Source: Sporisorium sorghi
Lineage: Eukaryota > Basidiomycota > Ustilaginomycetes > Ustilaginales > Ustilaginaceae
Assembly: GCA_023212695.1 (NCBI GenBank)
Contig: JALCCG010000072.1
Coordinates: 1-64,000 of the forward strand
Direction of reading: 5' to 3'
Length of the DNA: 64,000 bases
The notes below the pieces were generated by a model, which was not told the DNA's origin, did no database searches, and was given only the letters and a program-made list of their open reading frames with translations. Both the position numbers and the translations under genes were made by a program. Below, piece by piece: positions 17,140 to 28,381 of the stretch (its first letter is position 1; every line of letters starts with the position of its first letter).

Positions 17140-18689
17140 ATGTCGACGGCGACAGGAAACAAGGTGTTTGCGCCCGCCATCTTCTTCATCGCCGCGCGCG
17201 AGGCGCTTGAGGCCTCGCTGGTCATCGGCATCCTCTCGGGTATGCTCGAGAACCTCGTCGTGCACACCAAGTCGGCCGAGGACCTCGACTCGGAGCACTT
17301 GCTGACCGAGGAAGAGAAGCAGGCCATCCACAACAAGAAGCGCGCGCTCGTGCGCAAGCTGCGCAGGATTGTAAGTTGCCCTCCCTCCCACCGCCTTTCA
17401 CCAGCGCATGCTTTCTGGAATACTGACGCCGTGCTTTGTGTTTTGCGGTGTAGGTCCTCTTCGGAGCGCTGACGGGTCTGGCAATCGCCTTTGTCATTGG
17501 CGCCGCGTTCCTCGCCGTGTTCTACACCCAGGTCAACGATCTCTACGGCAAAGCGGAGGAGCTGTGGGAGGGCATCTTCAACCTGGTTGCTGTGCTGCTC
17601 ATCACGCCCATGTCGCTCGCCATCCTGCGTGCGGGCAACAGCAAGCGCAAGTGGAAGCGCAAGCTTGAAAATGCGTTTAGTTCGGACAACATCCAGCCGC
17701 GTCGGGCGCGCGATGAGGAGGGCCAGATCACCACTGCTAGCAGTGGCACTGATAATGCGTCGGCGTCGTCGACGCGGATTGCGGCGGCGCAAGCGGAGGA
17801 GGAGGAGGTGGTGGGGGCCAAGACGACGGCGACCGAGAAAATGAACCCGCTGGAGGCGGTTGATGTGGTTCCTACCCAGCCCGGTGGTGGTGCTGTGCAG
17901 CGGCGTGGGGGACTGCGCGGGCTGCTCGCTAAACCCGCCGGCGCAGTGAGCGAGCTCAAGCTGCGCCTCAACCGCGGCACGCTGGCGCTGTTCACCATCC
18001 CCCTCATCACCACCCTCCGCGAAGGCCTTGAAGGCGTCGTCTTCATCGGCGGCGTCTCCCTCGGCCTACCCGCAACATCGATCCCGCTCCCCGCCATCGT
18101 CGGCCTGCTCGTCGGCCTGGGCATCGGCTTCCTCATCTTCCGCTCCGGCAACGTGCTGAGCGTCCGCATCTTTCTGGTGTTCTCCACGTGCTTCCTGCTG
18201 CTCATCGCGTCCGGCATGGCCAGTCGCGCCGTGTACTATCTGCAGTTCTACTCGTACGTCAGGCTGGTCGGCGACTCGGCGGCGGAATCCGGCAATGGGC
18301 CCGGAAGCTACAACTCGCAGGGCTACATCTGGCACTTCAACTGCTGCAACCCAGAGGCGAACAAGGGCGGCTCGGGTTGGGGTATTTTGAACTCGCTCGT
18401 GGGCTGGAACAACACGGCGACGTACGGCTCGGTGTTCATGTACGTCGGTTACTGGGTCGCTGTGGCGGGCTACTTGTGGTACCAGATCTGGCGCGAGGGC
18501 CGCCTGGCGCTGCGCGTGGGTGGAAAGACGTACTGGGAGTCCAGGCGCGCCGCGCAGGTGAGGGAGAAGAAGCTGCGAAGGGCTCAGCTGCGTCAACAGC
18601 AGGCGGCAGCGGCGGGCGAACAGCAGGAGGCTTCGTTCGACAGCGAAAAGCCAACGTCCCAGGCTGGTCCGTCTACCCTCCCCGCCTAG
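17140..18689 (+). CDS. fer2: Ftr1-type high-affinity iron permease
   Basis: Two exons, 17140-17370 and 17454-18689, give 488 aa. The 83-base intron has GTAAGT and GTGTAG ends and falls between Ile77 and Val78, restoring the helix VLFGALTGLAIAF. The two ferric-binding REXXE motifs are present: R20-E21-A-L-E24 in the first helix and R266-E267-G-L-E270 (REGLEGVVFIGG). About seven membrane helices are predicted by eye. A long hydrophilic loop (roughly residues 140-245) separates the halves, and the tail is rich in Gln and Arg. Ftr1 proteins import Fe(III) produced by the partner ferroxidase at the plasma membrane; the partner is the divergent gene. A (CAA)n run around 17008-17025 sits in the 5' leader. 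Confidence 0.93.
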
Positions 18690-18892
18690 ATGTCCTTTAC
18701 ATTCCGCAACAAAAGATTCTTGTAGTCACCCGCACCTGAAATGGCAAAATCACTGTCCAAGATTACTCTGAATGTTCAGCACAGTTCACTGCCACTTTCT
18801 CTTGCTTCCATCATCCACTCCTCGAACGCCTGCTGAGAAACTCTTGATTGCAATGCGGATCCCGCGCGAGTCGAAAAGGTAGCGACGCGAAT

Positions 18893-20016
18893 CTACTGCC
18901 TCTTCTTGTCGCCCGAGACGGGGTCTTTGCGCACACCCATCTGGTCCGGAGTCTGAACCTGAGCCAGCTGCGAAACGGCAAAGTACACGATGGGCAGCAG
19001 CACTCCGCCCACCAGCAGCAACGTGAGGATCAGAGGCGTCGAGAAGAGCTGTGCGGGTAGCGCAAGCAATCAATGGGAAAACGTGTCAGTCTTTCGCGCG
19101 CAAAGATGACAGCGAATGATCTGTGTGTAAAGGCGAGTAAAACGCACCTGGTACTTGGCAAAGATGCCGCCTTCGGGCTCGGTCCAGTTGCCGCTGGACG
19201 CCAAGGGCTCGGCGATGTACTGTTGCGAAGCATGATCGGGGACGGGCATAAGATGTAGAAGGGTCAGACGAATGCCCGGATTTCGAAAGAACGGATGCAC
19301 GCGCGACATACCTGACGCTTTGACTGGCGGTGCAAGTGATCGTTGGACGAGATGATGACGAGGTTTCGTGGGTAAGTCTCGTCGAGCGATGCCAATGTTT
19401 GCAGGAGCGAGGATTCTGCAAGTGCAGCAGAGCGGACAGAAGTCAAAAGTCAGTCACCACTCTGCCATATGTGCGACCTTTTGAATCTTCCATGCTCTCC
19501 ATGGACCGTCCTGATGGCGGTATTGAACTTACCCTGCTTGCAAAGATCGCCTGCGTCGATGCGAGCAAACACCTTGCGCTTGCTCGGAGAAACTTCCTGC
19601 GAAGCACGCAGCTCCATGATCTCGATATGCGCGAAGCGGCAAGCATTCGTGACTCGCGCGATGAGTTCGTCAAATTGATCTCCGCGCGATGCGGCATTGA
19701 AAGTGACTTGCGAAGGGGCATCCAACGACCTGGCGCGGAGCGAGTCGGTCGAAGAGTGTCGAAGGCTGGCAAACGTGTCCTTGTCCAGCTGATCGGCGTG
19801 CACAAGGGCGAAAGCGTCAATGTCACAGACAGGCGAGTGCTTGCCGGAAGTGAGGAGCGAGTCGATCAGACCGACGATGCTCGAATCCGTGGGGAGCTGC
19901 AGTTGGGTCGACGAGGCTTGCTGCGATGTGAAGGCGAGCACTGGATGCGAGAGGGTGTTGGCCGAGAGGCAGGCCGCAGCAGCCAGCAGCGATGCGATGG
20001 CGGTCGTTGCCTTCAT
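18893..20016 (-). CDS. BIG1/VOA1-like ER membrane protein
   Basis: Four exons on the minus strand: 20016-19533, 19415-19312, 19219-19148 and 19048-18893, giving 271 aa. All introns have GT-AG ends and frames join cleanly. Residues 1-24 or so form a signal peptide (MKATTAIASLLAAAACLSAN). A lumenal region follows, and the C-terminal pattern GGIFAKYQ-LFSTP leads into one membrane helix (LILTLLLVGGVLLPIVYF) and a short KKRQ tail. That ending matches the BIG1 / Voa1 / Ac45 superfamily. In fungi its members are ER type I proteins needed for beta-1,6-glucan synthesis (BIG1) or V-ATPase Vo assembly (VOA1), and the sequence alone does not decide between them. The basic KKRQ end may be a KKxx-like ER retrieval signal. 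Confidence 0.72.
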
Positions 20017-20426
20017 TGTGTCCAACTGCCTCGATGATGTTGTGACGCTTGACAGCGAGGACGATGAAGGTAGCGAAAATGCGACTGACAAGTGCCAATT
20101 GCTGGTGGTTCGTGCTCAAGTTACGGTAAAGGGGCAGAAAGCGAGCTGCTGAGTCGCTCACTTTTCGCTCTCGGCTCCGCCTGTGCGCGTCGAAGCCAGA
20201 GCGTGATTTTTTCGACCCAACACTTTTGCCGCCGTAACAATTTTTGAAAAATCTAGCTCCCTACAGATGCCTTTGAAGCATCTCTTCTCAGACTCGCCTC
20301 AGCACTTGTCTTAGCACTTGAATGCCGACGATAACACCGGAATGATGAGCAGATCGGGAGTTTGTATTCGCAATGCCACTTCAAGTGACTTTTGCAGAGT
20401 GAGAGTGAGAAAGGTGCAGAAAGCAT
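20017..20426. other. intergenic, no gene recognised
   Basis: Spacer of 410 bases between two minus-strand genes, containing the promoter of the BIG1-like gene and the 3' end of the SDR gene. Nothing else was identified. Confidence 0.55.
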
Positions 20427-21539
20427 TTACACAGACGTGTAGCCGCCGTCGACGATCAGGTCAGCGCCCGTAGTGAAAGCGGAAGCGTCACTGGCAAGAT
20501 AAACAACAGCGCCCTTGAGATCTTCCGGATCGCCAAGTCGTCCCATGGGCGTCAGGTTCTCCCACGTGGTTCGCAGCTCTTTGCCGTTGGGGCTGTTCTC
20601 GAGCACGGCGCGGCTGAGCGAGGTGAGCATGTAGCCGGGCGAGAGCGAGTTGACGCGGATGCCGCTCTTGGCCCACTCGACGGCCATGGACTTGGCCAGG
20701 TGCTTGACCGCCGCCTTGGACGCGTTGTACGGCGCCTGCGCCTGAGGCACATTGACGACCGAAGCGGACATGGAGGCGATCATGACGATCGAGCCGTTGA
20801 TCTTGTCGTCCATCATGCGCTTGGCCACTTGGCGAGCGACAAAGTACGAGCCGTTGATGTTGATGTCAAACAGCTTTCTGAGCTTGGCAGAAGGGTATTC
20901 GGTCGCGGGGAAGTTCTCGACAATGCCTGCCGAGTTGACGGCAACGTCGATCTTGCCAAAGCGCTTGTGGATGCGTCCGATCACGTCCTGCACCGCCGCT
21001 TCGTCCGAGATGTCGCAGCCGTAGCCTTGCACGTCGAGCTCGCCAGGCTGGACACCGCCGTGCTTGGTGAACCACTCGTCCACCTCCTTGGCGGCGTGCT
21101 GGCACTCCTCTTCGTTCAAGTCGACGATGGCGATTTGGTTGGCACCGGACTCGACAAAGGTACGCGCGATCAGGTTGCCGATACCACGCGCAGCACCCGT
21201 GACGACGCACACCTTGCCTTCCATCGAGAAGCTGGCGAGCGTGCGCTGCGTGTGTCGCCCGACGCGACCGCCAGTGGTGTTGTGTCCGAGATCGTCACGA
21301 GGATGACGCGAGCTGTCTTGCGGGTACGGCACCACCACGTCGTCCTTGGTCGAGGCGAAGGGAGCCGAGTCGAGCGGTTTGGCCTTGCCAGAGTTGCTGT
21401 CGCCGCCCTTGCTCAAGGATCGAGACGAGCTGGCAAAGGTGCGAGCGGGCAAGATGGAGGCTGCTGCGGGTCGCGTCGCGTGAGCAATGGTCGCGAAGGA
21501 GCGTGCTGCTCTTGCGGCACTGGTAGCAGTGTTCATCAT
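20427..21539 (-). CDS. short-chain dehydrogenase, polyol (D-arabinitol/sorbose) type, probably mitochondrial
   Basis: Intronless, 370 aa. The N-terminal 60 residues are rich in Ala, Arg and Ser without acids (ARAARSFATIAHATRP), a likely mitochondrial presequence. The Rossmann domain follows with TGAARGIG (114-121), NSAGI and the catalytic YNASK (Y271, K275). SMSA-type and SPGYMLT motifs are also present, and the protein ends GADLIVDGGYTSV as classical SDRs do. Closest families by pattern are D-arabinitol 2-dehydrogenase and sorbose/mannitol reductases, which interconvert sugar alcohols and ketoses with NAD(P)H; exact substrate is unknown. A second Met one codon in (21536) is an alternative start. 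The gene is divergent from dihydroxyacetone kinase. Confidence 0.85.
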   Translation of the reverse strand: MMNTATSAARAARSFATIAHATRPAAASILPARTFASSSRSLSKGGDSNSGKAKPLDSAPFASTKDDVVVPYPQDSSRHPRDDLGHNTTGGRVGRHTQRTLASFSMEGKVCVVTGAARGIGNLIARTFVESGANQIAIVDLNEEECQHAAKEVDEWFTKHGGVQPGELDVQGYGCDISDEAAVQDVIGRIHKRFGKIDVAVNSAGIVENFPATEYPSAKLRKLFDININGSYFVARQVAKRMMDDKINGSIVMIASMSASVVNVPQAQAPYNASKAAVKHLAKSMAVEWAKSGIRVNSLSPGYMLTSLSRAVLENSPNGKELRTTWENLTPMGRLGDPEDLKGAVVYLASDASAFTTGADLIVDGGYTSV

Positions 21540-22325
21540 GACTATAGTGTGGACGAGCTTGGAGTTTGTGGTAAGAGAGGAAGAAGCGGTGGACGATCAG
21601 GTTGCGTGTTGACAGGGGGACGTCTACAAGAAGAACTTGCCCAGCTGTCAGCTACACCGTGGCAATGCATTTTCTTTCCGTCGGAAGCTCAAAGATCGAC
21701 ACGGCGAAGAAAATTTCCGGAAGCGCTTTTGCCGCATGGCCACCGAGACGTTTCTTTTGACGACAGCTTCAGGCAAAAGTTTTTCGCCGGTGTGGCTTGG
21801 CAGTGTTTGCTTGCTCTTGACAGTAAGAGGCTGACAAGGTCGACGTCACATTGAGTCCAACGAATGCTTCCGAAGCAAGTGACCAACAGCAAGAGATCGC
21901 GTGGCTGATGAGTCCTGCACCTTCAACACTGCACGCCTCGTTGGGAGAATTGACCGACAATCACTCTGTGAGAGGCAAAGCAATGATCGTCAAAGTTGGT
22001 TTGTCGGTGACAAGAACGTTAGCTCGGCTTGGCGGGCTTCGGCGCCGGAATTTGACCGACGCGTCTTGCTTGCCACCCAAAGCCAGCATTCGGACTCTTT
22101 TCGAGACCCACACAGTGGGACAACCTCTCCACAAAAGTCTCGTTCGAAGCGGCCCACTCTTCGAGAAGACACAGCACCAATCCGCCGACTGCATGGCATG
22201 CAAGTCCAACTGCTGGGTGAATCCAACGAGTCCAGGCACTCGAAGTCGTCCTCACAAGCTAGAGCAAATCCCGTTTCTCTGCCTGCTCTGCTTATTGATG
22301 CCGCTGTTGCTGGCTGATCTTGAAG

Positions 22326-22358
<33 letters not shown>
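22326..22358. repeat. poly(A) tract, about 33 nt
   Basis: Homopolymer in the SDR-DAK divergent promoter, followed some 50 bases later by a second low-complexity T/A-rich patch. Confidence 0.8.
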
Positions 22359-22360
<2 letters not shown>

Positions 22361-23043
22361 CGCCGAGAAAAAGCGGCGAGTTTTCTCGACTCTTTCGGAA
22401 AGGCGCAGAATTTTTTATTTTTTATTTTTATTTTTTTTTTCTTTTCTTTTTGGGCGAGGTGTGGAGGCTTTTCCGTCTCTGCTGCTGTGGTGCCCGCTCG
22501 GCAACTTTTTTTTTTTGCTTTTGCGCACGTCCCTCGAGGAGGAAAATTTTCTGGCCACAGAAGAGGCAGAGGGGAAGAAAGAGAAAGACGTCGGTGATCG
22601 AGCGGCCCAGCCAAGGCGGATTGCCGACTTGACTCGTCGGCCTCTTTTCCGATAAGTTGGCAGCACTCTCTTCTGGCACGAGCCCAGTCGAACCAGAGCA
22701 AGTGCGAGGCAGAGCGTGGGGACGACGACCTCCGTTTCTCAAAACTCAAATTCAAAGTCGAGCCAGACTCGCCTTTGCCGCTTGTCTGCCTGTGCCTTGC
22801 CCCGTGCAGTGCGGAAACCCCACAGCTTCCTTCGCTGAAGGAGCAGCAGCCAGTCAGTGATTGGCTCGCCCGCAATCTTCACTCAACGTCAGATACAGAC
22901 CAGCCTCGTCCGTTGCCACTCGGGCCTTCCATAACTATCCTAGGTTGCCTTTCACCTCTTCCCTCCTTTCACACCACCACCAAGTAACTCGCTGAGGTCA
23001 CATTCAACGAGTCATATACCCTTCATCCCCTACGGACAATCTC

Positions 23044-23050
23044 TTTATAC
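23044..23050 (+). promoter_or_regulatory. candidate TATA-like element of the DAK gene
   Basis: TTTATAC within a C/T-rich stretch, about 95 bases upstream of the ATG at 23143. Weak evidence. Confidence 0.25.
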
Positions 23051-23142
23051 TCTCCGCTCCTCTCCTTTCAAGAAGGCCCGAACATCTACACGTATCGTCA
23101 CCGAGCACCTGCTTAGCACTCTAGCCTGCATCCTACGACAAG

Positions 23143-25175
23143 ATGGCGACCAAGCACGTGTTTGACAGCTCTCACGGCCTCGTAGACCGCAACCTGCGAG
23201 GTACCGTGGCGCTCAACCCGGCTCTCCGATAGTAAGTGCATCCACCTAGTGACCGCACTGGGATTCCCAGCTTTCAGTACTGCCAGTTGCTAGGAAGCGA
23301 GAATGGAGCAGGATCGCCTAGCGCATCTGCTCTGCAAGTTTTGGCCCCACGCATGTGCTCATTTCAGTCGCTGACGTCCGTTCTTCATTCGACTGTGACT
23401 CTCGGCTCTGCAGCTACGCCCCCCACAAGGTCGTCTTTGATCCTACGCACGACAACAAGAAGGTGGCCGTCATCTCTGGCGGTGGTGCCGGTCATGAGCC
23501 TGCTCAGGCTGGTTTCGTCGGCAAGGGCATGCTCGCAGCTTGCATCTCCGGTGACATCTTTGCCTCGCCCTCGGCGGCTCAGATCTGCTCCGGAATCGAC
23601 CTCATCAACCACGATGCCGGTGTGGTCATGGTCGTCAACAACTACACAGGCGACTGCCTCCACTTTGGTCTCGCTGCCGAGAAGGCCCGCGCTGCGATGG
23701 CCTATTCTGGCAAGCAGGGCGGTGGCGTCGAAGCCGTGATTGTCGCTGATGATGTCGCCGTCGGCCGAAAGCGCGGTGGTCTCGTTGGCCGACGTGGTCT
23801 GGCCGGCAACATCTTCACCTGCAAGATCCTCGGTGCTGGTTCCGACAAGGGCTTCGACGTCAAGCGCCTTGGCGAGCTCGGCCGCAACCTGATGGACAAC
23901 ATGGTCTCGATCGGCACCTCGCTCGACCACTGCCACGTTCCCGGACGTCCCAAGGGCGACGAGGAGCGCGGTGCTCTCGCCGAAGAGGCCGCCGAGCTCG
24001 GCATGGGTATCCACAACGAGCCTGGTTTCAAGCACATGGACAAGAAGCCCGAGCCTGAGGCGCTCATTGGCGAGATGCTCGACCTGCTGCTCAACCCCAG
24101 CGATCAAGACCGTGCCTACACGCCCTTCGACAAGGACGATGCGCCCGTTCTGTTCATCAACAACCTGGGTGGCATGAGCCAGCTCGAGATGAACGCCATC
24201 GCCGACCTCACCATCGAGCTGCTCGAGAGCAAATGGAGCCTGCACCCCTGCCGCGTGCTCAGCGGTCCTTATATGACCTCGCTCAACGCGCCTGGCTTTG
24301 GCATCTCGCTCATCAACCAGAAGCGCTTCGAGAAGAACACGGGCCAGAGCCTGCTCGAGCTGCTCGACTACCCCACCACCGCCTATTCGTGGCTCGGTGT
24401 GCAAACCGGCTGGGGCGGCTCGTCCGGCCACCCACGCGACCGCAAGGCCGAGGAGAAGGAGGCCGCCGACCACCTCCAGTCGGTTCGCAAGGCCGGCGGA
24501 TCGGTCAGTGGTCTCGCCGACCCTGGCGCATCGTCCAACGGTCCAGCCAACGCGGACCCTGAGCTGGTCAAGAAGGCCATCATCGCTGCCTGCGACGCCA
24601 CCGTCGAGATCGAGCCGACGCTGACGCGCTACGACACGATTGTCGGTGACGGCGACTGCGGTGAGACGCTGGCTCAGGCCGGTAGCGAGGTCAAGAAGGC
24701 GCTCGAGAAGGGTGAGATCCCTGTCGACAATGCTGCCGGTACGCTCATCGCCATCGGTGAGGTGCTCGAGTACGCCATGGGTGGCACCTCGGGAGCCATC
24801 TACGCGCTCTTCTTTGCCGGTCTGGTTCAGTCGCTGCTGTCGCGACCCAAGGGTATGCAGGCCGACTCCAAGGTGTGGGGCAAAGCGGCTCTGGATGCGC
24901 TCGAGAACCTGGGACGCTACACGCCTGCTCGTCCTGGTGACCGAACGCTGGTGGATGCGCTCGACCCCTTCTGCCGCGCTCTGGGTGCTGGCAAGTCGCT
25001 GGCCGAGGCGGTGGATGCGTCCAAGGTGGGTGCCGAGAAGACGCAGGCGATGACGCCGCGCCTGGGCCGAGCGACGTACGTGGGCAGCAAGGACCAGGGC
25101 GAGATGCCGCCTGACCCGGGTGCGTGGGGTATCTGGGCACTCACTGACGGTCTCCGAAAGGGTCTGGGTCAGTGA
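23143..25175 (+). CDS. DAK: dihydroxyacetone kinase
   Basis: Two exons, 23143-23231 and 23414-25175, give 616 aa. The 182-base intron (GTAAGT...CTGCAG) splits a Tyr codon (TA|C). The N-terminal DAK K domain has GGGAGHEP (52-59) and the substrate-binding His in SLDHCHVPG (H202), which forms a hemiaminal with dihydroxyacetone in the family. The C-terminal ATP-binding L domain starts near residue 395 and carries the Mg-ligand motif VGDGDCGETL (D442, D444) and GGTSGAIYALFF. The enzyme phosphorylates dihydroxyacetone to DHAP with ATP, in glycerol or methylglyoxal-related metabolism, usually in the cytosol. Length matches fungal DAK1/DAK2. The ATG precedes a conserved-type start (KHVFDSSHGLVDRNLRG). 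Confidence 0.95.
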
Positions 25176-26435
25176 ATGTGCGCAGGCCCTCTAGCGAATC
25201 GACTCGATATTATCTCTCCTAAATGTACATAGCCACAACTACAAAGCAAAGCATGCTGTCACAATCTCTCGTGTTTCGATGTTCTGAAGACTGATGCTGC
25301 TGCGTATGAGGTGAAGAAGCTCTGCGCGATACAGTGTTCAGGTGGGGGTGCCAAGCAGATAGAAAGTGTGGGACTGCACAGCATACAGTAATTTACGCAT
25401 CGCAATCTGCAAGCAACGGATGGAAAGCATGTGTTTTTGCCGGCAGGGTTGTGGCTTCTACGGCAGAAGAGCGCAGATCTGCAGGAAAAGTTTTCTCTTT
25501 TTCCTTTTTCTGCCGTCGATCTGTTTATGTGGACCGTCGGCTGCTTGCTTGCAAGTCAAAACACGATACTGAAAAATGAGCTGTTCTCGTCATCGTTTTG
25601 ACTGACTGACTGACTGGGACGACATCGCACATTGGATGATCACATGAGTGCATTTAGAGTGTGGCATCGCTGAGAGAGTGGAGAACAGGGTCAAGTCGAT
25701 GCCGTCAAACTGCTGCTGCCGCCGCATTTTGAGGTCATGCCGTAGCCTGGGCAAGTGGGGCGTCATCGCTGTAAGGTTGCCGAGAGACCGAACAAGAATA
25801 GCATAGCAAAAACTCACAACGAGTGAGCGGCTTGAAGGCTTAGCTTGGCTCGCAAACGCCAAAGTGGAGAACAGAAAAAAAACGAGAAAAAAAAAAAAAA
25901 AAAAAAACCTGAAACAAACTCGAATCAATTCCAATCAGAATCAGAAATCAGACAAAGCGCAGCAGCTGCTCTCCTCCTCCTCCTCTTCCTTCTCTCCATC
26001 TCCATCTACACTCGTCAAGCAAACTCCCCAATCCTCAAGCAAAGATACCGGCGATCGAGCCAAAGCCCATTCATACCCACCATTCCTCATCGCGATACCC
26101 CTAAATTTCGATTGTTCAAGAACACGCCCACCTGCCTCGATCACGGAGCAAGTCCCACGCTCTTCACCTCAAGACTCGATCATCCCCCACTTGCATCGAC
26201 AATAGCAACGGCATTTGATCGTGCTCAATCTCGACACGTTTGCTACATTTCTGGTCGAATCGTAGCTGTCAGAGCAGCTGGCTCAGATTCAATTCGGAAC
26301 AAGATCGCCTCTGCTTAAAAGCTCATCGGCAAGTCGGCAACTCTGTCTCTCTTTTCTCCATCATCAAGAACACGGAGGAGCTGCAAATAGCCCATATCGA
26401 CTCGGATCCAGCGACCGCATACATCAGCTCTCAAC
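25176..26435. other. intergenic, no gene recognised
   Basis: 1.26 kb with a TGAC tandem run (about 25600-25615), an A21 tract (25887-25907) and a CTCCTCCTC pyrimidine-rich stretch near 25970 that belongs to the leader of the DUF1769 gene. Open frames are not convincing. Confidence 0.55.
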
Positions 26436-27649
26436 ATGCCTCGATTGAAAGTGCAGGTCGGCCCCGACCGCTTCCACATGGAAGACTGTCGTCTCAATGA
26501 TACCCAACGACCCCACGAGATCGACACCGAGCGCTTTGTCGGTCGCGTCCTCGTTCGCATCCTCGACGCTCCAGGTGCCAAGGAAGGCGAGCCCGGCCGC
26601 GAGTACTTTGAAGGCCGTTCGCGCAAGTTTTGCATCCAGATCGAAGGACGCTTCAAGCAGCGATGGAACGGTAACGACATCCTTTTCGGTAGCGATTTCG
26701 ACAAGTTTGTCGACTTTCCTCGCGCTCCCTTCAACGCCGGCATGCGCGTAGCCAAGTTCATCGACCCGTGCACCTTCTACGAGCTCCACCCAGATTCAGG
26801 TCGACCTTACATCATGTCGCCTTACATTGCCTGCATGAACACCGTGTGCGCCTGGCCTGCCCCCTCGCGTGCCCACGATGCTGTCGTGGTGCTCCGACAC
26901 ACCCACCGCGCCATCTCACCGGACACCTCTCGTCCATCGACGCCGCTCATCGATCCCGAGAAGTCCAACAAGAACCCGCAAAACGCCCTCGTCGCAAGTC
27001 CACGTGAGAGCGGCGACGAAGACGAAGGCGACATCGTCCCGCGCGAATCGCTCGACCGTCGACGTAGCGTCACCGACAAGGGCGCTCAGGCAGCCGCAGC
27101 CAACAAGAAGAAGGGCTGGTTCTCTGGGCTTGGAGGTGGCGGCAGTGGTCACGTCAAGGAGGAGCGCGTCTTGAAAAAGTATTGGCGTTTCGTTGGCTTC
27201 AAGGACGACCCGCGTGTGCGTGCCTTGCTTGAAGCGCACCACGCCAAGCTGCACGGTGAGCGCCGTCCCTCGGAGGGTCACGCTGACTCGAGCCCGGACA
27301 CTTCCGTGACCGCATCACACGCCGTGGTCCGCCAGGGCAGCATCGCCAGCGTCGGCTCCAACGACCTGCAGCACGGCCCAGCCGGCCAGACGCTCTCCTT
27401 CCTCGGAACCGGAAAGCGAGCCGAGATGGACCACACACCGGATCGAGCGCTCACGCCCAACCACGGCTACGCGGGTGAAGAGATGCCCGCCTCGCCGCGC
27501 GTTGGCAGCGGAAGCTTCAATGGCATTGGCGCCAGCGAGATCGCCGCTGCTCCGCCTGCCAATGTCGATGAAGGCGAGGGCAAGAGCGGGCCTGCGCTGG
27601 TAGCTCCCAAACCCAAGCTTGGTGTTGCTGCGCCGCTCGATGATGCCGA

Positions 27650-27682
<33 letters not shown>

Positions 27683-28280
27683 GCCCGCTCCTTCTTCGAC
27701 TGTTCCGACTTGGTCGTCTTCGGCGGGCAACAGTGCTGCTTCTAAGCCGGCGCCGCTGGCGCGCATCGCCACGTCGGTGCGTCACGAGATGGAAGAGTCG
27801 GCCAAATCGGACGGACTCAAGGATGGCGATTTCAAGCTGGCCGATACGCTGGCGCACACGCACATCAGCCGAAGCGCCAGCGCTCAAGGTAGCGCCAACG
27901 GCGCCGCTGGTGCTGCTGCTGCAACCAGCACCAAGCTCGACGAGCAGCTGGGACCGTGGCGCTTTGCCGACCCTGGCACCGACATGATCGAAGACAACGC
28001 CTTCATCTTTACGACCCAGTCGTTCCCCGTGCCGCGTCGACGCAAGCATTTCGCCTCGGACAAGAACCGGCTCGACTTCCACTACGATCCCGATGTCGTC
28101 TATGGCGCTTCGTTTTTCACGGATGCGATGGACTTCAACACGTTCAATCTGGGCATTGGACCGGTCAAGCTCAACATTGCCAAGTGGTTCAAGGACATGC
28201 CGGTGCGGTATACGCTTCGAAGCACGACGGATGAGAACCTCACGTTTGCCACGATCAGCTTCCAGCTTGTAGACGAGTAG
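26436..28280 (+). CDS. DUF1769 (UPF0590/Duc1-type) protein
   Basis: Intronless, 614 aa. Residues 1-150 hold the family core: VRILDAPG, YFEGRSRKFCIQIEGRFKQ, FDKFVDFP, FIDPCTFYELH and YIMSPYIACMNTVCAWPAP. The region from about 160 to 505 is low complexity with charged and Ala-rich stretches, including a (GCT)n-encoded poly-Ala near 406-416. The conserved fold appears to resume at about 508-614 (PWRFADPGTD, FIFTTQSFPVPRRRKHF, YGASFFTDAMDFNTFNL). Family members are fungal-specific. The fission-yeast member Duc1 is reported at the cell cortex and linked to phosphoinositide binding; transferring that role here is an inference. No membrane helix or signal peptide was seen. Confidence 0.82.
27640..27682. 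repeat. in-frame (GCT)n trinucleotide repeat
   Basis: Repeat inside the DUF1769 gene encoding a poly-Ala tract. Prone to length polymorphism. Confidence 0.8.
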
Positions 28281-28381
28281 AACCGGCGGAGTTGGATGGC
28301 GTTAAAGGTTTCTTTAATCATAGACTTGACATTTGCAAGAAAGCGAGTGCGATCGAAGCAGTGTGTGCGAGAGAGAGCGGG

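Larger units (their letters stand above)
21540..23142. other. divergent intergenic region, no gene recognised
   Basis: 1.6 kb between the SDR (-) and DAK (+) genes. The centre is low complexity: A33 at 22326-22358, an AT/T-rich patch at about 22409-22442 and a T9 at about 22507. Open frames across it are homopolymer-driven (poly-Lys) and not credible. The right end is a pyrimidine-rich leader of the DAK gene. Confidence 0.6.

Noticed and set aside
22320..22655. Lys/Phe-rich small proteins around homopolymers (also near 32600 and 25860)
   Set aside because: Produced by reading poly(A) or poly(T) tracts; no conserved flanks.
25173..25235. Stop-codon read-through extension of DAK to a cryptic peroxisomal signal, as known for some smut enzymes
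   Set aside because: The stop is not followed by CTA and the downstream frame does not end in a PTS1-like tripeptide.
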